DNA from: an uncultured Clostridia bacterium
Lineage (GTDB): Bacteria > Bacillota > Clostridia > TANB77 > CAG-508
Direction of reading: 5' to 3'
Assembly: GCA_934120645.1 (NCBI GenBank)
Contig: CAKOUO010000005.1
Span: 1 to 64,000 of the forward strand
DNA length: 64,000 nucleotides
Shown here: piece after piece, positions 59,749 through 64,000 of the stretch
Layout of the letters: every line of letters begins with the position of its first letter
Position numbering within the stretch: the stretch's first letter is position 1
Made by a program: the position numbers and the translations under genes
Notes under the pieces: model-generated
Database searches by the model: none
The model's input: only the letters and a program-made list of their open reading frames with translations
Told to the model about the DNA's origin: nothing

Positions 59749-60667
59749 TTAGAAATATTGTATATAAATATCTCCATTACTTCCTCCGAGATGGTGTTCC
59801 TGTTCCTTTAGATATTGATTTTTGTTTGCTATTCCATGTACTTTTTTCTGCATCTGAAACAAATCTTCTAGATGTGCTTTCACTTATCATTGAAGCTGGA
59901 TGCGTAGAAGGATGAGAGTAATTATTAGCGTTATTTGCAATTCCATCTAATTTTTCTTTATATCCATTTGTAAAATCATTAGTAGAAAAAGTTTTTCCAT
60001 CACTTTGCTTAATAGACTTTGCTACTATATTTCCTTCTATTATTATATCTTGGTCTTTTCTTACTAAATTGTCTACAACTGTATCAATGTAATTTTGAAA
60101 ATTTTGATACAATTCTTTTCCATCAACGGATATCAAACTATTTACAATTCCACATAAGTTTTTATCTAATCGTGTATCCTTAACATCTTCTTTGTTAATG
60201 TTAGTTGTACTTCTTACTGTTATTTCAGCAATGCATATTTCATAAATATTGTCATCTCTTTCTAATTCTGCCGGTCCATTTGTTGTTCCTTCTTTTACAT
60301 ATAATTGTGTTTCTCTTGCTGCAAGTGTCTTATCTAATTTTACAACAACTCTATCTATTCTACTATCTATCGCTGGTCTCTCTAATACAAATAGTTGGTC
60401 CTCTTCGTTTTCGAAATCTGCTCCCTCTATTATTCCTGCTCCTGATTTAACTCTTATAGTTAAACCACCATCTAGCAAAGTTTTCATACTGTTTTCGCCA
60501 TAATTTCTATAATTACCATAGTAAACGCCGTTAGATAAAAACTTTGCAAAATATTTTCTAAATATTTCTGCTTCATATAATCTGTCCGGTTCCATTGTCC
60601 CACTTTCTTCATTTAGAACTTCCATTGAATCAAATGGAAAACTTTGTAATTTTACCACATTTGCCAT
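59749..60667 (-). CDS. Phage baseplate/fibre protein, read through one CGG +1 site
   Basis: 305 residues from ATG 60667, after AAAGGA. Conventional reading stops at 59777 with SRRK. Skipping C at CGG 59786-59788 gives GTGTPSGGSNGDIYIQYF and a stop at 59749, a glycine-rich ending typical of such phage proteins. N-terminal half is a baseplate upper-protein-like fold; the GKTFSTNDFTNGYKEKLDG module recurs in the 57.6-kb protein, then HPSTHPASMISE. Confidence 0.85.
59786..59788 (-). other. In-frame CGG +1 site 8 (phage baseplate protein)
   Basis: Context CCA TCT CGG AGG. Skipping C gives GGA GGA AGT AAT GGA GAT (Gly-Gly-Ser-Asn-Gly-Asp). No C homopolymer is present. The unshifted product ends two codons later. 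Confidence 0.88.
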
Positions 60668-60694
60668 ATTATATCCTTTCCATAAAAACAAGAC

Positions 60695-61870
60695 CTAATT
60701 TATAGGCCTTGTAATTATTCTTTTTATTTCTTCACCTAAACTTGGTATTTTATCTCCAAAGCCTAGCTCTACTGTTTTATTATTTCTTTCATATATTTCT
60801 TTTGCTTGAATTATACGTTTATCTTCATATATTCCATCACTTTCAAGTGTTACTAAATCTCCTAAAAAGAAATCTTTTTCCCATTCCATGTTTGGAATTT
60901 GATATACTCTTCCTTCTATGCTTTGAATTATTTTATATGTATCTAATTTCTTTTGTCCTTCTGTATTTAATTCATCTATATCTTCTATATTGTTTAAATC
61001 AATTAATACTTCTCTTCTATCAAAGCCTGTTGCAGTACCTAACACAGTAATTAATCTGTCTTCATTTTCTCCTTTACCTGCCACATATCCTACATTTTTA
61101 TAATTTGAATTATCGTCTGTCGTCTTTCCTTCAAGTAAATTCTTCTTTTTTTCTGAAAACACTATATATGGATGTTTTATATTTCCTTGCAGTTGTTCAT
61201 GTGTATATGACTGTAATTGCTGATATGTAAAATTAGATAACATTTCGTGAGTAGTTGGGCTTTCAACTTGATTTACGGTCCTATCTATTCCTTTTAAACT
61301 ATCAAAATATATACATTTTTCATTTCTATTTAAATATCCATACCAACCTAATCCTGTATCTTCGCTTATATGTTTTAATTCATCATGTAAATTAGTTAGT
61401 CTTGCTTGCCATACTGTTTTTATTCCTCTATTTTGAGAAGGTGCTATTTTTATCCAAGAAATGTCTCTTTCTTTTGTCCTAATATTATCATAATAACTTT
61501 CTACCATATGTTTTTGTATATAATGCTTTTGTATATTTTCAGCTTGTGTTTCTGTTACTCTGTCATATCCATTTGTTGCTATAATTCTTCTTTTTGTAAT
61601 TCCTTTTATACAAGTTCCGGTAACTTTCATTGTTTTACTGTTTTTATTTGTATCAATTACTACTTTATCTATTAATAAAATCTTGTCATCTCTTTTATTA
61701 ACTATTAGCATATTGTCTTTTTTAAGTTTGTTTGTATTAGCTTTGTTTTTATTAATAGTTAGTTCAAATGTTCCACATTCATAATAATTCCATACACAAA
61801 TAAGACTTTCAAAATTAGTAATAATTCCTAATAATTCAAAATTCGTATTTATTATTTCTATACAATTCAT
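60695..61870 (-). CDS. Siphovirus ReqiPepy6 Gp37-like tail protein
   Basis: 391 residues. N-terminal CIEIINTNFELLGIITNFES and YYECGTFELTI, then KDNMLIVNKRDDKILLIDKV, characteristic of the Gp37-like tail-hub family (T4 gp27/Tal-like). It probably forms the tail-tip hub below the distal tail protein. ATG after GGAG. Confidence 0.85.
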   Translation of the reverse strand: MNCIEIINTNFELLGIITNFESLICVWNYYECGTFELTINKNKANTNKLKKDNMLIVNKRDDKILLIDKVVIDTNKNSKTMKVTGTCIKGITKRRIIATNGYDRVTETQAENIQKHYIQKHMVESYYDNIRTKERDISWIKIAPSQNRGIKTVWQARLTNLHDELKHISEDTGLGWYGYLNRNEKCIYFDSLKGIDRTVNQVESPTTHEMLSNFTYQQLQSYTHEQLQGNIKHPYIVFSEKKKNLLEGKTTDDNSNYKNVGYVAGKGENEDRLITVLGTATGFDRREVLIDLNNIEDIDELNTEGQKKLDTYKIIQSIEGRVYQIPNMEWEKDFFLGDLVTLESDGIYEDKRIIQAKEIYERNNKTVELGFGDKIPSLGEEIKRIITRPIN

Positions 61871-61871
61871 A

Positions 61872-62763
61872 TTAAACTCCTACGTATTTATTAGTATAGT
61901 CTATAATTGTTACCTTATCTTTTGCCCCTTCTATGTCTGAACTATACTTAATTAAATTTTTACCTATTATCAAATTAAAAAAAGTAGAATTTAAATCAAT
62001 TTTGTCATAAACGTCTTTTATTCCATTCGGTGTTATTAAATTAACAGTTTCTCTACCTTCCCTAGTGTCTATTACTAATTTTTCTTTTTTGCCTATTTCC
62101 ATATTGACTTGTATAAATTCTCCCGTTGTTTCATTTGTCACTCTCGGATTAGTAGCAGGTCCTACATATTCAATTTGAACTGGTGCCTCTACATCTCCTT
62201 TATTATCAATTGATTTATAAAATAAAACTGTAGCAAACTGACTTGACAATGTAAGTGGGAAAAATAACCCTTTTTTTACTGATTTTATATCAATATCTTT
62301 TCCTTCTTCATCTAGCCAATATGGATCTTGACAATAAAAAGAGATAGTCGTAGAGTCATGATTATTCTTTCTATCATTAAAATCTACGCTATCTTCTACT
62401 TTTCCATATATTCTATATTTTTTATAGTCGTTTGTGTAATAAATTAATAGCTCTCCTCTTTTATCTGTGTTTTTATTATATGTTTTAGGATTTATTATTC
62501 GTATTATTTTTCGTCTTAATTCATATAATTTAAATCTATTTTTAGTTTTAATTGTTACTTTTAATTTTATTATTCGTGGGTCTAATAAGCTATCTTCACA
62601 ATTACACCCATCTTGATTTACTCCGTTGAGATTTTTGACTTGTTGCACCTGGGTGCCCTAATCCTTCAATATGAGTTAACAATACATCTTCTTCCGGATT
62701 TCCAACGCTATCAAATATGACACTTTCATTTAAAGCTAAATTAATTACTTCTAACTTTTGCAT
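61872..62763 (-). CDS. Phage distal tail protein, read through one CGG +1 site
   Basis: Frames 62763-62626 and 62624-61872 join at codon 47 (CGG) to a 296-residue protein. The N-terminus (MQKLEVINLA ... HIEGLGHPGATSQKSQ) and continuation GVNQDGCNCEDSLLDPR give the usual Dit-like beginning, and a beta-sandwich with WLDEEGKDIDIKS follows. It links tail tube to hub. The upstream 46 codons alone are short enough to be overlooked. Confidence 0.85.
62623..62625 (-). other. In-frame CGG +1 site 7 (distal tail protein)
   Basis: Context AAA TCT CAA CGG AGT. Skipping C gives GGA GTA AAT CAA GAT GGG (Gly-Val-Asn-Gln-Asp-Gly), matching the (x)QDG element of such tail proteins. An A-run indel nearby (AAAAA at 62632-62636) is an alternative. 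Confidence 0.75.
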
Positions 62764-62771
62764 TTTATCAC

Positions 62772-64000
62772 CTACATTCCTGCTAAACTTGATGCTAATT
62801 GTTCATCAATATTTCTTAGTTTTCTATATGTTTCGCTTGGCATTTCTGGATTTTGTTCAATATTATTAGTTTGATATACATTAATTGTTTGAGTTTTAGG
62901 TTTATTATTTCCTGTTTCATATCTATACACTCCAGATGTCCATTCTTTTATTTTATTTTCTATCCCTGCATCAATTGTGTCTTGTATCTTTTGAATAACA
63001 TTTTGTATTTTATTTGCTATTCCATTATTAATTCCTTGTGCTAATTTTTCGCCTAGACTTTGACCGGTTATTTCATATGCGTCCCCATATGATTTTAGTA
63101 GTTCTAATATTTTATTTTGATTTTGGTCTACATTTAATAACATTTTTTCAGCCGTTTCTTGTGCTAATTCTTTTTGCTTATCGTAATATTTTTCTAATTC
63201 ATCAAGTTGATTTTCATATTGTTCTTTTCTTTTTTCTGCTTCATCTTGTATGTTTTGAATTTTATCATCTTGTTCATCTTTTAATAAATCTTTTTGCGCA
63301 TTTAATGCTTCTTTTTTATCTGATAATGCTCTTTTATCTAATGTCTTTTGATATTCTGCAACTAATTTATCTAATTCTTTTTGATAATTGGCTTTTGTTG
63401 TTGCATCATGTTCATATTCTATTAATTGTTGAAGTCTATTTTTCTTTCTTTCATATTCTGCATCTTCTTCAGCTCTTGTCTTATCTTCTTCTGATTTATC
63501 TAATAAATCTAGTTCTTTTTGTATAGCTTCAATTCTTGCATTATATTCTTCATTTATAGCATTTACTCGTGTTTCTTTCCATTTTTCTACTGCTTCTATA
63601 TTACTTTCTATTGCTTTTTTATCCGCTTCTTCTAATGCTTCTAATTGTTTTGTTATAGCACTTGTTAACTTTGATACTGTATCATCTACTGTCTGAACTC
63701 TTAAATCTCTTTTTTGCTTTTCATAATCTCTAATTGTATTTAATTCTTCTTGATAAAGTTCTTTTCTTTCATCTAATGACAGCCTTTCATCTTTCATTAT
63801 TTGATTTAAATAATTCTTATGCAATGCTATTATTTTATTCAAATCCGCTTCTTGTTCTTTTGCATCATATTCAGCACCACGTAAATTCTTTTTGTCTTCT
63901 ATATATCTTTCATAATCTGTTGTTTGTTGTTCCAACAAGTCTTTATTTTTCTGTGCTAATTCTTTTCTTAATTCATATAGTTTTTCTTCCAATTCTTGTT
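62772..64000 (-). CDS. Phage tail tape measure protein, C-terminal part (runs off the window)
   Basis: The frame is open to the right edge (about 409 codons). Nearly all heptad coiled coil rich in Lys/Glu/Gln/Asp, then a C-terminal LAQGINNGIANKIQNVIQK and ETYRKLRNIDEQLASSLAGM ending. It sets tail length in siphophages. Next upstream would be the tail assembly chaperones and major tail protein. Confidence 0.85.
   Translation of the reverse strand, partial: QELEEKLYELRKELAQKNKDLLEQQTTDYERYIEDKKNLRGAEYDAKEQEADLNKIIALHKNYLNQIMKDERLSLDERKELYQEELNTIRDYEKQKRDLRVQTVDDTVSKLTSAITKQLEALEEADKKAIESNIEAVEKWKETRVNAINEEYNARIEAIQKELDLLDKSEEDKTRAEEDAEYERKKNRLQQLIEYEHDATTKANYQKELDKLVAEYQKTLDKRALSDKKEALNAQKDLLKDEQDDKIQNIQDEAEKRKEQYENQLDELEKYYDKQKELAQETAEKMLLNVDQNQNKILELLKSYGDAYEITGQSLGEKLAQGINNGIANKIQNVIQKIQDTIDAGIENKIKEWTSGVYRYETGNNKPKTQTINVYQTNNIEQNPEMPSETYRKLRNIDEQLASSLAGM

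Noticed and set aside
62620..62640. An A-run indel causing the distal-tail frame break
   Set aside because: Removing one A from AAAAA also restores the frame, but the CGG solution gives equally good sequence and matches the other seven sites. Kept as an alternative at lower confidence.
33324..62763. Explaining the eight frame breaks as ordinary sequencing errors or pseudogenes
   Set aside because: Errors would fall in homopolymers and at random codon phases. Here four of the eight extra C bases have no neighbouring C, and all eight directly precede an in-frame GGA. Not excluded absolutely: raw-read inspection is needed.
33324..62763. Classical -1 slippery heptamers (X XXY YYZ) at the breaks
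   Set aside because: The shift required is +1, and no heptamer or nearby stop/pseudoknot arrangement is shared by the sites.

Overview
The window is a strongly AT-rich chromosome segment from an endospore-forming member of the Clostridia. The spoVAC-spoVAD-spoVAE operon, spoIIM and a SCIFF peptide precursor (scfA) show this. A T-box leader, PASTA kinase/PP2C pair, FtsEX and AGGAGG-type ribosome sites fit Firmicutes. The codon style and many pilin-like secreted proteins resemble uncultivated low-GC gut Clostridia, but that placement is a guess.

Layout. 1-3.2 kb: 5' part of pheS with its T-box leader and a 59-bp tandem repeat, a small unknown gene, scfA, and a divergent beta-helix membrane protein. 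3.3-9.2 kb: rpe, rsgA, prkC and its PP2C phosphatase, deoD, greA. 9.3-15.4 kb: pgsA, ctpA, two M23 murein hydrolases and ftsX/ftsE, probably a septal peptidoglycan-remodelling cluster. 15.6-27.9 kb: a type IV pilus cluster (PilM-PilN fusion, PilO, PilP-like, several pilins, PilD, PilB, PilT, PilC), followed downstream by a ROK sugar kinase, a lone transketolase C-terminal subunit and a large pilin-like protein. 27.9-33.3 kb: rsmB, then divergently dodecin-spoVAC-spoVAD-spoVAE, then infC-rpmI-rplT behind an attenuated leader. 33.3-47 kb: a pilin-like GLUG-repeat protein, a XerD-type recombinase, spoIIM, an endonuclease-Q-like PHP protein with a coupled degenerate HD-like protein, rnhA, tmcAL, alpha-glucan phosphorylase and a Ca2+-type P-ATPase. 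47.2-54 kb: an integrated mobile element with a serine recombinase, a HUH-type Rep protein, an orphan HsdS-like protein and an XRE regulator. 54.1-64 kb: the late end of a siphovirus-like prophage, ordered tape measure, distal tail, Gp37-like, fibre/baseplate proteins, XhlA-like, holin, endolysin. A 3' tRNA fragment marks its probable chromosomal junction at 54.12 kb.

The most striking observation is a decoding rule. Eight times in this window an otherwise normal gene appears broken by a +1 frame change, and in all eight the break is an in-frame CGG codon followed by A. Skipping the C, so that GGA is read as glycine (or reading CGGA as a four-base glycine codon), restores each full-length protein. 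The inserted glycine falls where the protein families have glycine: the prepilin cleavage site, the serine-recombinase zinc-ribbon and catalytic-domain glycines, and the last glycine-rich stretch of a phage protein. By eye, CGG is never used in frame as ordinary arginine in the roughly 60 other genes. The only other in-frame CGG is six codons before a recombinase stop, where the shifted reading also gives glycine. The affected genes are chromosomal (pilin-like protein, P-ATPase, endonuclease Q), mobile-element (recombinase, twice) and prophage (two tail genes), so the rule would be shared by the host and its mobile DNA. Genome-wide counting, tRNA annotation and proteomics are needed to tell true recoding from a systematic sequence artefact.
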